NCBI GenBank assembly: GCA_022559845.1 | Contig: CM040128.1 | Coordinates: 174,584,413 to 174,648,412, forward strand | Length of the DNA: 64,000 nucleotides | Direction of reading: 5' to 3' | Origin: Amorphophallus konjac | Lineage: Eukaryota; Streptophyta; Magnoliopsida; Alismatales; Araceae | Program-made: the position numbers and the translations under genes | The notes under the pieces: generated by a model | What the model was told of the DNA's origin: nothing | Database searches by the model: none | Seen by the model: only the letters and a program-made list of their open reading frames with translations | Part shown: piece by piece, positions 10,872 to 23,664 of the stretch | Numbering within the stretch: position 1 is the first letter of the stretch | Layout: each line of letters starts with the position of its first letter

Positions 10872-13626
10872 TGTTGGCCCAGAATAGATGGCAGACAAGA
10901 GGGGGGGTTGAATTGTCCCCCAGCCGAGATGGTGGATTTTAAAAATAATTTAAACTAAACACATCGAAATTAAAATTAACTACGTTAATTAGCCTAAACT
11001 CAAGTGAGATTAAAATGATCTCTCGACCTATCCGATCTCACACGAGTATACAATGCAAGGAACGACTTAACTACAACTAAGCACGGATATCCAACCAACA
11101 AACGATGAATAAATACTGATAGCAAATTGCAGAGGTAGCGAAGTGTGAAGGTGCAGTGAATAAAAATCTATCCAATAAACCTGTGAATGGAGGTAGGAGA
11201 AATGACAAACGCACATTCATCCATAATGAACACAGAGATGTTTAGGTGGTTCGTGATCACGACGGACTCCCTACGTCCACCCCTCACCGAAACCCGGTGA
11301 GGCTTCACTAACACGCAATGAGATGTAGCAAACACGGGGACGAAGCCCCAAACACCACACAACCACGCTACTTCCGCAGCAATACACACACACCGTCGGG
11401 GAACACACCCCGGACACAAAACCACACGGAGACGTAGCTCCGTCTACACTCACAAACTCGGGGGAACTTACCCCACAATAGATCCACACACTCAGAGACA
11501 CAGCTCCGCCCACACAGAATAATATTCCAAGTTCGATGAAATAAAAGGATATACAATGACCTCCCAAAATACTAATCTATGCTCAAATAAAAGGATGGAA
11601 ATAAGAGATTAAAGATTCCCCCTCAAATCCATAGTGAAGCCCGTCCTTAGGAGTGGTAGGGTGCGCTGGAGAGTTTTATCTGGAGAGTGGAAGCCGGCTA
11701 AAATCGCAGGAGATGGCCAAGGAAGATGGTTCAGCGACTATGACCAGAACTGGATTAGATCGACAGATATGGGCTCGTTGATAGCGTTCTCCTCTTCTTC
11801 CTCTTCCTCCTCCAAGTGAATGCGTCACCCCTTTGTCCTATCCCTGCAATATGATGAAAGTGTTAAGCACAAAGGTGTTGCCGTCGAATTAGATCACAAG
11901 TTACATATACTAGCAAGAAGCAGCAACAAAAGACTAGAAAGCCCATGCTAAAAAGTCTTCAAAACAACACTCATTTGATGGGAGAAACCCTAAGGGTGAT
12001 AGGGTAAGAAGTCCAAGCAAAACGGACATGAAAATGGGCATTTCGCAAATAAACCGGCAAACCCGATATAGGTCGCCTGGGACAAGTGTCGACTTAAGGA
12101 GTCGACTCTTGTTCACGTGTGATCTTGGCCAAAAACAAAAAAAACTGAACCCACGTTGAAAGAGTCGACTCTTAGAGTCAACACTTTTTAGCAAAGGTTC
12201 TATTTTCACTGAAAACCTAGACTCACCTGAAAGTGTCGACTCCTTGTGTCGACACTTTTCAGCGAGTGTTCTGCCTTCTTCAAAAACCAACCCAGAACAT
12301 CGAGAGTCGACTCAAGGAGTCGACTCTTGCAGAGTAAAAATAGAAAATGGCCATAACAGTCCAATGCAATCTGAAACCACATCAGGGGCACTTCAACCCA
12401 ATTTTAGAAAATGATTTTTCCAAGTGAAAAACATGTATATTAGGGAGATAAAAGCTTCAATTACAATTGGTTTCATTTGAGAGAATGGAGAACGATCTAA
12501 GCGCACTGCAACCCCAAGACTAACATGAAGAACATATATAAAGACACATCCAAACCCAATTCATGAAGAGAGCTTCAACACCTATCTACCCAACATGAAT
12601 TCTTACCATTGATCCAATGCATTTGAAGGAACTAACTTCATGACATTTCTTCACATGAGATTTCTTTATCAACCTGTAATCAATTGTACTGAATTGCAGC
12701 AATATGTTTAGGGGATTCACAAATGTCCAGACCATATACTCCATAAAATCACATGATAGGTTTGATTTAATCAAGCCACACATAAGTTCCATGATCAGAC
12801 AAAAACTACCATGATCAGTCCAAGAACTTCCAAGTTCAGTCCAATGAAAACTGAACCCATTCTACATACAGACAATGAGTCAATTGAGAACCCATTCAAC
12901 TTGTTATTAGAAACATGAAATACAACCACCTATGAGGATGATAGAAGAACTTTCAGTTCATTCAGCACACAAGCTCTCAATACATAATAGGTTCATGCAT
13001 GGAAACCCATTTTCAAAATACCAGCAGCTTCTTTCAAGCAAATCGTGACTACCTTGGTATGAATTCACATACGAACTGTAAATGCAATCCAAGGTAAACT
13101 AAACTCGCCCTGTCCATTGACAACATAGTTTAAAGACCAAGGATGTGAGAACATTAATATGCCCACACTAAAGTTTTGTCATGAGTCACTCAACCGATAT
13201 TTGGAACAATCAAGTTTTATCCATAAACAAAATGACTCCCACATGACAAGCTCATTTTTAAAACACATCAACCAAACCACTCATGAATTCAGAGTTCAGT
13301 TGAGAAGTTTCATGTTTAGTCCAAAAACAATTTAACCTAATACACTCCAATGCATACCAATAATATGCATGAAAGCCTAGACATGATTTCACCAATGAAA
13401 AATGTCATGTATGAAGTGCATTAAGTGAGACCCATGGTGAGGTCTATGCACATGAGCAAATGAAGGCATTACTCACCACGCATTTCATACCTACAAAACA
13501 AGATAACAATAGTGAGCTCCATAACACCATAATGATCAATGAGCATTTTCACAATGCTTGCACACAATATATTGTTATCATCAAAACCAACACCAAGGAC
13601 AAAGAGAGAGCGCAGTGAACCCAACA
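10872..13626 (-). repeat. 5' LTR of the SIRE-like element
   Basis: TGTTGG...CCAACA, collinear with 4120-6865. It keeps four GTCGAC pairs with 7-nt spacing (12088, 12164, 12235, 12306), so it is the less eroded copy. Confidence 0.9.
12088..12324. repeat. Four GTCGAC-N7-GTC(G/A)AC pairs in the 5' LTR
   Basis: Pairs start at 12088, 12164, 12235 and 12306. The spacers TTAAGGA, TCTTAGA, TCCTTGT and TCAAGGA are all exactly seven bases. One half-site is GTCAAC. Confidence 0.85.
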
Positions 13627-13631
13627 AGGGT
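13627..13631. repeat. Right TSD of the SIRE-like element
   Basis: AGGGT, pairing with AGGGC at 4115-4119. Confidence 0.6.
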
Positions 13632-14576
13632 TATGGAGGGCGGCTTGATCATGGCCCAGCTGGGGGCCGAGATAACCGATTTCTTCGCTCGGTTGGACAA
13701 TGAAGAGAGGTCCCTCTCTTGGGTTTGAGCTGAGTCTGATCGGATGATCAATCAGTTGACTTCCATAACCCAAGAGAGGTCTCTCGGCGGGAGGCAAGTT
13801 CGTTTCGAGCCCAATTTCAGTCGAGCCAGGAGGAGGCTCGGACACTGGCCGATCAGCTGGCCCAGGCTCGCTATATGGCCGACCTGAAGGGTGAACTTCT
13901 TGAGGAGGAGTGCCAATCTTAGGTCGAGCGCTCCGAGCAGTGAAAGGCCGAGCGGGAGGAGCTCAGCAACCAAGTCCGAGGGGCCAAGCGAGCGCAGGAG
14001 GAAGCTGAGGTCGCGCGGACTGAGGCTAAGGCGAAGCTGTCCGAGACCGAGGGGAAGTTGCTTGAGGCCGAGCATAGAATAGCCAAGCTTGGGAAGGAGG
14101 CTGAGCGAGTTGAGGCAGAGGCGATCGAACGATACAGGAGCAAGGAGGGCTATCACGTAGCTCTCGAGAGGGCCACCTTCTCGTATTACGAGCCAAGCTA
14201 CCGTCGGGGGCTGCGAAAGGGATTCGCCCAAGGTTACCATCGAGCAGTCGTTGAGGCCCAGCAGCCGGTGACCGACGAGCTTGTCTTTCCTTCCAGGCAA
14301 CGTTACGACTTGAACGCGGATACTACGGATTCTCCCTCTTCGATGTCGAGCGAAGGAGGGAGTGAGGATGCCTACAGCTCGGCGGAGGGATCGCCAACTC
14401 CGGTCACCTCTAGAGGGCACGCAGTCAAGGAAGTTCCCACACAGGTGGGGTCAGTGTCTGGATCGGCAGTCACCGAGGGTACCGGGGGTAGATCCCCTGG
14501 CATTGAAGATCCTCCAATTGTAGAGTCTCAAGAAAGGCCGCGGGCTTCTCGGAGTCCCCCTATTTCCATAGGCTAG
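13632..14576 (+). pseudogene. 3' half of the Tat-1 antisense gene (coiled coil and C-terminus)
   Basis: This continues the Transposase_28-like gene after the SIRE-like insertion. An MAQLGAEITDFFARLDNEERS-type helix start is followed by an Ala/Glu/Arg-rich coiled coil (KAEREELSNQVRGAKRAQEE, AEHRIAKLGKEAERVEAEA). Then comes YHVALERATFSYYEPSYRRG, resembling the conserved end of these proteins, and an acidic Ser/Asp tail. Several stops and frameshifts occur before 14058; the last 172 codons are open to the TAG at 14576. Coiled coil plus Ser-rich tail is the usual architecture of this antisense family. Confidence 0.6.
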
Positions 14577-15811
14577 GAGGAAAATGAGTTCGACACGCCA
14601 GCTCTTTTCTCTTTTCTCTTTGTTTTTGTTGCCACTTAAGGTTGGCCCTTTTGATATGTAATGGCAGTAATATTTAGCACAGAATTGACGATTTCTTATC
14701 ACCTTTGGCGTGATTTGACCACCGTAACTGTAGTTGGTAAAAAGGTGGGGATTTTATTTATGGATATCTTGCGTGCGGCGACTGTCACGACACTGGTGCC
14801 TTTCCGAATTTTCATACTTCGAATGACTTGACATTTTCTGCGTCCCTATGGAAGGGTTATTAAGAGAAATGGAGTAACTACGCCTGGGGAAGGGTTCCTG
14901 CCTTTTGCTCTTTTTCGAGGGGAAAATTAATTAAGGCGAGGGTTCCCCTTTCGACCTATAAAAGGCCCCGAAGGGCGCCTCTATCTCTCTTCAACGCTTA
15001 AGGCATTTCTTGCAGTTCTTCCTCTTTCTCTGTTCTCGCGAAGCGCCTGTCTCTGTGCTGGGGAGTTGTCAACAAAACATGGAGGGTGATTCGGAAGACG
15101 ATAACCCTAGTGGCCGCCCAAGGTGTTCCTGCTACTCCGGCGTGGAAGAAGGGACAGCAATAGGCGGGCGGCATGCAAGAAGGGACAACGCGTAGCAACG
15201 CCCCCATTCTCGACCGCTGGACCGCCGCCACTATCTTACGAGGAATGTAGAAGCGGAAGGAGGCCCGAGGAAACACGGCGTTCGGCCCAGTGACCTCATC
15301 CTTCTCCTTCCTCACCTTTGCTCGCTTCTCCCTCCTCTTCCATCCCTACTGCCCTTCTCACCTCTTCAAGGGGGGGGTTCTCTATGCCTCTTCTACTCTT
15401 CCACCAGCTTCTCCCCTCTTCTTTCACTCTCTGGAGGATGTCTTTATCCTTGCTCGCACCACTTGGAGGTGCTTGCTCTCTGTTCAGCTTCCGACCTCCT
15501 TCCAAAGAGTTAGCAGAGGAGGCCTTCACTTGTATTCCTTCCTTTTCTTCCTCTGATACCTTTTTTTCGAGTTTCCTGAGCGAACAAGGTCAGCTACCCC
15601 ATTGTCCGAGCTAGTTTATACACTGGGTAGAGTCAGTGGCTCAGCTTATGGGTGCTAGCCACATCTGCACCGAGTAGTCAGCTCATGTTGTAGTCTGAGT
15701 GGTTGTAGTATTTTTTCTTTTGATACGCACTATATTGGCTGTGGCCTATCTGATGTATGAAGAAGCATTAATGAAAATAAAATTATCGCCATTTGTTGCT
15801 TACATGTATGT
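14577..15811 (+). other. Tat-1 region between antisense gene and integrase; possible second plus-strand unit
   Basis: No intact gene is seen. A canonical TATA box (CTATAAAAG, 14956-14964) is followed by a pyrimidine-rich leader and an ATG at 15079 whose frame closes after 38 codons. A Ser/Leu-rich open stretch lies at 15318-15614. AATAAAATTA-like signals follow near 15775. It may be a decayed short transcription unit convergent with pol. The evidence is promoter-like sequence only. Confidence 0.35.
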
Positions 15812-16943
15812 GAAAAGCTCAAAAATAGAACTTTCATAATGTTGTTGCATTCCATGTCCGGGGGATAGGCATTCCTTCCATGGTAGACAATTGATATGCC
15901 ACCTTCTCGAGTGTCTCGACCACTTAGTAGGGGCCTTCCCAATTAAGGGCTAGCTTCCCCGCCACCTCCGGTGGTCGAGAGGCTTCGGCTTTTCTCAGGA
16001 CGAAGTCTCCGGGATGGAAATGTCTATCTCGGACTTTGGCATTGTAATATCAAGTAAGGGACCGTTGATATTCCATGGCTCAGATGCTCGCGATCTCTCT
16101 TATCTCGCTTGCCATATCGAGTTTTTCTAGCCACTTTTGCTCATTTGCCTTGGGCGAGAAGTTGATGACTCGGAGAGATGGGCTGCTAACTTCCAAAGGA
16201 ATCACGGCGTCCGTGCCATACACCAATTGGAAAGGAGCCTCACTAGTGGCGGTTCTTGGAGTAGTTCGGTGCGAACATAGTACGCTTGGTAATTCCTCGA
16301 CCCAGCTACCCTTGGCCTTATCGAGCCTGGCCTTAATGCTTTTTAATATAGTTTTGTTGGTATTTTCGACCAGTCCGTTAGCCTAAGGTTGGGCTATCGA
16401 AGTGAAGTGGTTGCGAATGTGAAGGTCGGCACATTTGTTCCTAAAGTAATGAGAATCCAATTGTTGACCATTATCGCTCACAATCACTCAGGGGATACCA
16501 AAATGACAGATGATCGATTTCCAAATGAAGCTCCATACGACTGACTCGGTAATCCTAGCGGGGGCTTCGACTTCAATCCGTTTGGTGAAATAATCGATGG
16601 CGACGATGATGAACTTCTTCTGGGCTTGGGCCGTGGGAAACGGCCCCAGGATGTCAATCCCTCACCGAGCAAAAGGGTATGGCTAGGTAAGGGTGACGAG
16701 CTCTGAGGCAGGCTGATGGACCAGATGATCGAAACGTTAGCATTGGTCGCACCTTTGTACGTAGGCCGAGCAGTCGCGCTGGAGAGTGGGCCACCAGTAG
16801 CCTTGTCGCAACAAGATCCTGGCGAGCGCTCTTCCTCCTTGATGTGCTCCGCAGACACCTTCGTGGATCTCTCGAATCGCTCGGCCGGCCTCCTCGATAC
16901 AGAGGCACTTGAGGAGGGGACCGAAAAAAGACCTTCGGTACAA
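15812..16943 (-). pseudogene. Integrase of Tat-1
   Basis: The zinc-binding HHCC part is recognisable (HEGVCGAHQGG, then CSAYVQRCDQC). The catalytic core keeps IDILGPF for the first Asp, VSDNGQQ for the second and NGLVENTNKT for the Glu, but in-frame stops lie before the first, near the second and before the third. The C-terminus reads KVRDRHFHPGDFVLRK, then LNWEGPY-stop-VVETLEKVAYQL and IPRTWNATTL-stop. The domain order is normal for a Ty3/gypsy integrase, which inserts the cDNA into the genome. It is inactive. Confidence 0.8.
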
Positions 16944-17051
16944 AGCGTCGTCTAAGATGATGAAGCGCCGACCTCGATACTTCAGTCTCTGAGCGTCCTG
17001 AGGGTTAGAGAGCTCTGAAGAATCCCGAAGCCAGGATATATATGGGGTCCA

Positions 17052-17549
17052 CTAGTCGCTTGATAATGCCTGATCAATGGTCATGAGCTCTACTTCTATG
17101 CTCAGTTGTTCTAGCTCTTCATGGAAAACTGATCGTGTACCTTCTAGGGCAACAGAGGAGGCCAATCGAGAGAGGGCGTCCGCTCGAGAGTTTTCATCCC
17201 GAGTGATCCGGATGACCTGAAAACTCTCGAATAGTGGGGCTATTCCTCTTACTAGTTGAAGGTATTTGATCATCGGTGTTTCCCAAGCTTCGTAGTCACC
17301 ATTGACCTGGCTGGCGACCAATTGGGAGTCAGTGTGGATCCTGACTCGTTCGGCCCCCAGTCATCGTGCCATCCTGGCTCCCCGGATGAGAGCCTCATAC
17401 TCGGAGACGCTGTTGGATGCCGGGAAGTTGAACTTCAAGGCATATTGCAGTTCTGCTCCTTCCGGGGATCGGAGAAGAACGTCGGCGCTGCTGTTGGTAG
17501 AGTTGGAGGATCCGTCGACGAAAAGACCCCAGGTGGGCCTGGGTCTCAA
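17052..17549 (-). pseudogene. RNase H region of Tat-1
   Basis: WGLFVDGSSNSTNS supplies the first catalytic Asp region, SVSEYEALIRGARMAR the Glu, and the C-terminal ENSRADALSRLAS motif is present. A frameshift separates the two halves near 17335. It sits between RT and integrase. The FVDGSS...EYEAL type is the extra RNase H that Tat elements acquired. Confidence 0.75.
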
Positions 17550-17815
17550 GGGATGGACTTCCTTAGTTGGGACAATACTCTCTGCGATGAAATCTGTGAG
17601 TGCCTATCCCTTGATGGCCGAGCGGGGGCGATAGGAGATATCATAAGCCTCAAGCATTATAGCCCACTTGACGAGGCGACCCGAAGCTTCAGGGTAAGCA
17701 AGGATCGTCTTTAGTGCTCATTGGTCAACACAACGATGGAGTTCCCTTGGAAGTAGGGCCGGAGCCGCTTGGCCGAGGTTACCAATGCTAGCACGAGTTT
17801 CTCGGTTGCGGGGTA

Positions 17816-19579
17816 TTATCGTTCGGCCTCATTGAGCACCTTGCTGGTGTAATATACCGGTCTCTGCACTCCTGTGTCATCTCGAAGTTGGACCGAGCTC
17901 ACTGCGGAAGGAGTCGTCAAGAGGTAGAGATGCAGAGTTTCACCCGAGACCGGCTTTGATAACACTAGGGGTGAGGCTAAAAACTCCTTTAGCTCTGCAA
18001 AAGCCTTCTGACATTCCTTATCCCAGGCGAACATAGCGGATGCCAACTTGGGCCCTCTCAACAATTTGAAGAAAGGCAGGCATCGTTCAGCTGCTTGGGA
18101 CAAGAAGAGGTTGAGCGCAACAATTCGTCTAGTCAGGCTTTGGACGTCTTTGACGCAAATGGGTGGCTGCATGTTCAGGATGGCCTGAACTTTGTCGGGG
18201 TTGGCCTCGATCCCACGCTGAGTGACTAGAAAACCTAGGAACTTTTCTGATCGAACCCCAAAGGCACATTTAGCTGGGTTGAGCTTCATGTTGTACCACG
18301 GGAGGGTGTTAAAGGTTCTCGCTAGGTCGGTGAAGTGGTCCTCAGCATTGGGTGTCTTGACGAGCATGTCGTCAATGTAAGCTTCGATGTTCCGACCGAT
18401 CTGTCCTTCGAAAATGTGGTTGATCAGCCTTTGATATGTTGCCCCTTCTTCAGCCTGAAAGGCATTTGGGTGTAGTAGTATATGCCAAAGTCAGTGATGA
18501 AGGTAGTCTTCTCTATGTCTTCATGATCCATTCGAATCTGATGATATCCGGATAGGCATCCAGGAAGCTGAGCAATTCATTACCAGAGGTCGAGTCGACT
18601 AGCTGGTCGATGCTTGGCAGTGGATACCAGTCTTTCGGAGTGGCTTTGTTGAGGTCGGTGAATTCCACACACATTCGCCATTTGCCCGAAGCTTTTGGAA
18701 CTAAGACGACATTAGCGAGCCATGTCGGGTAAAGGACCAGTCAAAATAGGTCGGTTTTCTTCCCCTTAAGAATGTGCTCTTTAATGATCGATTGCTTCTC
18801 TGGGGCATACTTTCTTCTGCGTTGCTATACATGTTTCACCGATGGGTCAAGGTTGAGCTTGTGTACCACCGTCTCCCCAGGGATCCCGGGAAGATGCTCA
18901 TCAGACCATGCAAAGACATGGATATACTCCGAAAGAAAATCTTTGTATTGCTTTTGTACATCAGATGGTAAATTAGCTCCAATTTTTCCTCCTAGGGTCA
19001 GGTCATCTTTGAGGAAAATCGTCAACAATTCACCACCAGGCTCGGACATTGTTGGTTCATCCTTGACTCCCTCGCCCTTTTTCTTTTTTTTCTCTGGTCT
19101 TACGGCTTCGACCGAGATTATGTAGAACCTTCGAGCTATTGCCTGGTTACCTCGGACTTCCCCGATACCGTATTTGATGGGAAACATCATTTTTTGGTGA
19201 TAGGTGGAGGGCATTGCCTTTCTCCGGCTGAGGATACCTCGGCCGAAGATGGCATTATAGGCCGACATCCCCTTGATCACAATGAAGTCGACCATATCAG
19301 TAACGGTTTTGGGAGGGGTACAAATGGTGACCGGCAGGCTTAGGGCTCTCTCGGGATAGGTTGCCTGGCCGTTGCACCCATAAAGGGGGGTTCAAATTGG
19401 GCGGAGCTTGGAGGGGTTTTAACCCATCTTGAGGAAGCATTCATACGAAAGTATATTAGGGAACTACCATTGTTAACCAGTATACTATATACGTTGTAAT
19501 GGTTTATAGTAGCCGATACTACAAGAGCATCATCGTGCGGGGTAGATAACCCTTCCAGGTCTTGGTCAGTGAATACCAT
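17816..19579 (-). pseudogene. Protease and reverse transcriptase of Tat-1
   Basis: The protease-like start has ILVNNGSS where an active enzyme would have VDNGSS or VDTGSS, so the catalytic Asp is changed to Asn. Next comes a YNAIFGRGIL segment typical of the protease end in Tat elements. The RT is broken into pieces; the catalytic YIDD is readable at about 18375 (AYIDDMLVKT), followed by LNPAKCAFGV and FLGFLVTQRGIEANPDKV. The connection domain runs to YYTSKVLNEAER. Several frameshifts separate 18370-18830. It lacks function. Confidence 0.8.
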
Positions 19580-19585
19580 GGCCTG

Positions 19586-21028
19586 CTACTCGCTCGTCGG
19601 TGGGGCTTTGGGGGGCTCGGAGGCCCTGCTCACCGGTTTAGCGTGACACTTCCTTCCTCGGCTATTGTCTCCTCCTGATGTCGCACTGCCAGAAATAACA
19701 TTGATGTGGATTCCGCGGGGTTGATTGTCAATCTCTTCTGGAATGCCACGGTCCTCCTTCTGGCGCTCAGACTCATACCGAGATAAGTCTCCCTGGCAGA
19801 CGAGACGCTCGATCTCGTCCTTGAGCTGGTGACAATCTTTGGTATGGTGCCCGTGGTCGTTATGGAACTGGCAATGCTTGCGACGATTGCGGCGCTTGGC
19901 CTTCATAGGCTCGGGTTGGCGGAGAATGCACGAGCCCTTGATGTCTTCATATATCTCATAGACGGGAGCGGATGGAGGAGTGTACCGCTCGTATTTCCGA
20001 GGGGGTTCCCTTCGGTCTCCGTCTTGATTTCGTTGTTTTCCTTGGCCTGAGCCTTGCTCGGATGGTCAATTTTTATCCCCCTCTCGACCCGAGCCCGTTG
20101 GGCTACGACAAGCGCTGAGGACTTCCTCGCATTCTGTGTGGTGCAGGGCTAGGGTCACCAGATCGGCGAGGGAGGTGGGGAGATGAAGGACCAGTTCTCG
20201 CCGGAGGTTCTCATCGAGGGTGCCTCCGGTCAGCACGGTGATGGCTGAGGTGACATCCAGGCAGGGGATACGCAGGGCCTCAGATTTAAATCAGTTGATG
20301 TAGGCCAGGAGTTTCTCCCCCTGTGCCTGCTTTAGTGCCAATAACCCCGCTACTGACCTTGGAGGGCCGCTGCCGGTGAAGCTTTCCTTAGATACTCGCC
20401 CGAATTATCTGAAGTCGTGAATGCTGCTCGGGGTGAGTGCTCGGAACCAGGATTGAGCGCCTTGGACCAAGGTGGTCACCAACGATCGACATTTGACAGC
20501 GTGGGAGGCCCCGTGCAAGGTCATCAGGGCGTCGAAGCTGTCGTAGTGGTCGGCCGGGTCTCCCTGGCCGTCATAGGACTTGAAGGTTGGCAGCAAGATT
20601 ATGGGGGAGATCTCGGCCTTCAAGATATGATCAAAGAATGGGGATTTCTCCTCATCTTCCTTGGTGGAAGTTTTCTGCAGGGCACGGAGGGCACGCTCTT
20701 GTTCTGCAAATCGTTGCTCGAAGTCCTGCAACTGGAGGGACAGCTCCGATTGCCGCTGAACCGAGGGGCTATGGGGGCATCCCTGCGGGCTGCCGTGTCG
20801 TCCCTCGGGGGGATCCATTTCTGGGAATTGCCATCGTGTCCCGGTCCCTTCTCTCCTCGGGGTGGAGGAGGCTTCTTGTTCGGAGGAGGGGCGTGTGATG
20901 GTCCTCCTGACCGATTACGTATGAGCCGTAACCCTCGAAGGATGAAGCGGCCTCCAGTGGTTTGTTGGGAAGCTCCACCGTGGGGGGGGGGGGGTTCTCC
21001 CCGGAAGTCGTGACTTCTCTTCCCTAGC
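19586..21028 (-). pseudogene. gag of Tat-1 (main part)
   Basis: The retrotransposon gag core is visible as ILLPTFKSYDGQGDPADHY, then GAQSWFRALTPSSI near 20410-20600, preceded by a coiled coil (LQDFEQRFAEQERALRAL). The C-terminal nucleic-acid-binding motif is CQFHNDHGHHTKDC near 19870, the CX2H-type knuckle used by Tat elements. Frameshifts separate the parts. At the N-terminal side it stops at the CTAGC target site and resumes at 31707. Confidence 0.8.
21024..21028. repeat. Left TSD of the three-LTR element (CTAGC)
   Basis: Identical to 31702-31706. Confidence 0.9.
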
Positions 21029-23202
21029 TGATGCGGGACGAGACCAAGGACACGACAAGCTCGCGATCGTCCCTTAACGAGGGAAGCGTCGGATGTGCGC
21101 GGTTGAGAAACCGGCTGTGAGCTAGGGTGGTCGGCTCTCACTTGTGCCCGGATCGGGTCACGGGACGGCTTCGCTCTCTCTCGCAGCAGTGATATTATAA
21201 ATTGAAAGCGAGCTAGGTATCCCTACACATGCTCTCTAGCAGCGGCATATAAAGCATATAAAGAATTAAGCTAATGCCAAGTGTAAGGGTGAAGGCGATA
21301 CCTCCACGCTCTCGGCGTGGCGAAGATGGGACCCGGCCGGAACTCGTACCCCCGGGAACTTAATACATTATGGTTACAGCAATGCAATTAAGCCCACTCC
21401 ACACAGGGAGGTAAAGGGCGACACAAGTGGGCCCGGGAGGACCAGTTTCGGGTTGACGGGCGGTTCCGGACGATGCTTCGGCTTCACGCGTACTCGTGTT
21501 AGTGGGGGCCCACGTGTTGACCGGAGGGGTCGGCCAGATGACTCCTCTATTGTGGAGACACTTGGGAAGCGTTCCCCTGGGATGGCGAGCTGCTGGAACG
21601 ACCGCCGGACGCCGAGCGGCCCTCGGACGACGCTCGCGGGGAACTCGGCCACAAACCTGAAAGTTCTATTTGCAGGCGCGCGACTTGGAGAAAACTGCTG
21701 CTGCAATCAGCCCCGTCGTCGGAACGCGACAAAATTAGAGCCGTTGGAAAGAGGACTCAAAATACTTCGACGTAGGGGTCTTCAAAAAAAATAATAAGAT
21801 CTGTATTTCTGATTGTTGAATTTACAATCTTGCTGAAGTCGGGCCAGAACTGCAGGGGCAGGATCTATCTTCTCTGAAGATCGACGTTGACCGGTGAGAA
21901 GACCTCCGAATCTGGCGATGACTTCTTCAGCAAAGTTGAAGGTCTCTGAGAGAGGAATCCGGGACTATTTTTGTTTTTTGATTGGATAAGAAATGGATTT
22001 TCTGGGATGTTTTTACTAGACCTGGGTCGGATCTGGGAAACTATGGGCAGACTGTTCTTGGGAACTTGGACGGTTTTTGTAAAATACTTGGAGGGCGAAC
22101 CAAAAATTAATAAAATTCCTGGTGGTAGAGGGATGTGAACAGAACTCCCATTAAATTTGGGCGTCCCAAAAAAAATAAAAAGATGGTTCGAATGGGGTAG
22201 ACTCAGAGCTGATGAACAGTGAACAGAACCCGGACAGATCTGGAACTTGGACTTGGACGAAAATCAAAAAATAGCTAAAGGATGAATTTTGACGTGATTT
22301 TTTGTGTGGGGATAAGGGTTCTAGAGGGGAACCAACCCTGAAATTTTGAGCGTCAGAAGATGAAGGGAGTGATAGCAGGAATTCGGAGAAGAAGGATCTA
22401 TCCTGAGTGGACAGAACACCGAAACCGTTGGCAACGACGCGTCGGCGGCGAGACGATGGCGGCGGCGATCACCGGAGTTGCTTCAGATGCTGGAGGGGAT
22501 CAAGGGGGAAGGGATTACACTCTAGAAAGGGGAGAGGGGGTGGAGGAACCAGGGAGAGAGAGGGGAGGGGCGCAAATCTCCAAGGGGGCAAATGCCTTTT
22601 TTTCCTTCATTAATTCATTCAATATGAAAAATATAACCTTATATAGGATGCCAACCAAACTCAACCTCAACCCTTGGATCTAGGGGTTTGGATTGAAGGG
22701 CTGGGATACAATGTGAATCACACATTTAATACATTAGTTTAATCTAATTTGACCATACTTATTCAACCTTGGACTAGATCCATTCAAACACCACCTACCA
22801 AGCCTAATAAGGCCAAAAGAGGGGGCGCCCCATTCATGGGCCTCTTCTTGGGTCAAGTGTGGTTAAAGACCATGTAACCAGCCCACCAACCATGCTAGAC
22901 TCTTCCAACTTAGTTGGCCCATGAAGGAGTGTAACCCAATTTGGGCCTTAAGTGCATTAATGACCCATTAACAACCTAATGACCCAATATGGCATAAGCT
23001 CCCTAATGGACTCTACTAATGGCAACCTAGCCTTGGACTTGACATAACAAATGGCACATTGGCTTGATATAAGCCTTACAAGGATGGCCCAAATGAAAGA
23101 AATCAAAAATTACATACACTTCAAGCCAATACAACCCATACTACACACCTATACAAGCCAATACACTCAAAACCAACCCATAAGCTCTTGATGTCCTCAT
23201 CA
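21029..23202 (-). repeat. LTR I (left) of the three-LTR element
   Basis: TGATGCGGG start, CCTCATCA end. A minus-strand TATA box (CCTATATAAGG) lies at 22637-22647. It lacks a GTGTGGGGC segment present in the other two LTRs near 25768 and 30026. Confidence 0.9.
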
Positions 23203-23214
23203 ATTCTCCCCGGG
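23203..23214 (-). promoter_or_regulatory. Polypurine tract, internal region I
   Basis: The minus strand reads CCCGGGGAGAAT immediately before LTR I, the usual gypsy plus-strand primer. Confidence 0.75.
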
Positions 23215-23664
23215 TGGGAGAAACTCGACCCCGTCGAGTAAGGGTATGGATGCTCGAATACTCCGGCGGATCCGTCACCATGCCAAGTAACGTGGGTACG
23301 CTCCACTCCAAGTGATCGTCACCTGCTCATTCCATATATACTCGATATGCGCAAGCTGCCATGGGCTATAGGTGGACACTCTGGGTGGGGCACTCTCAAA
23401 GGGAAGGAAGCAGCTCGAAGACTCACTATGAATCACCGCTGAGTCCCTATAAGTGACTGATCCGGGTATAGATGTGGAACCGATCCCATACTCGTCAAGT
23501 GAGTCGACTCGCTTCACACTCATAAGGGACTGACATCGACGAGCTGGCACAGGACACATGCAGACAAACAAACGACACAAACAATCGACTCAAACACACC
23601 ACTCAAAACAAACCACACGAAGAAAAGCACATTGACTCAACTATGACCCTAGACACACCTAATG

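Larger units (their letters stand above)
4120..13626 (-). mobile_element. SIRE-like Copia element, non-autonomous (pol deleted)
   Basis: Two long LTRs (2,746 and 2,755 bp) flank a 4.0-kb internal region with an iMet-type PBS, a polypurine tract and a gag remnant, all on the minus strand. No protease, integrase, RT or RNase H sequence is present. The internal region passes from the end of gag (a GPKMAWVPK-type tail usual for this lineage) into a non-coding 3' region. The LTRs show small indels and scattered substitutions, so the insertion is not recent. It is inserted in the Tat-1 antisense gene. Mobilisation would need Copia enzymes supplied in trans. Confidence 0.85.

Noticed and set aside
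23203..23600. Possible chromodomain remnant upstream of the polypurine tract of the gag-only element
   Set aside because: A VTITWSG-like string is present, but no other chromodomain feature lines up and the frame is short.
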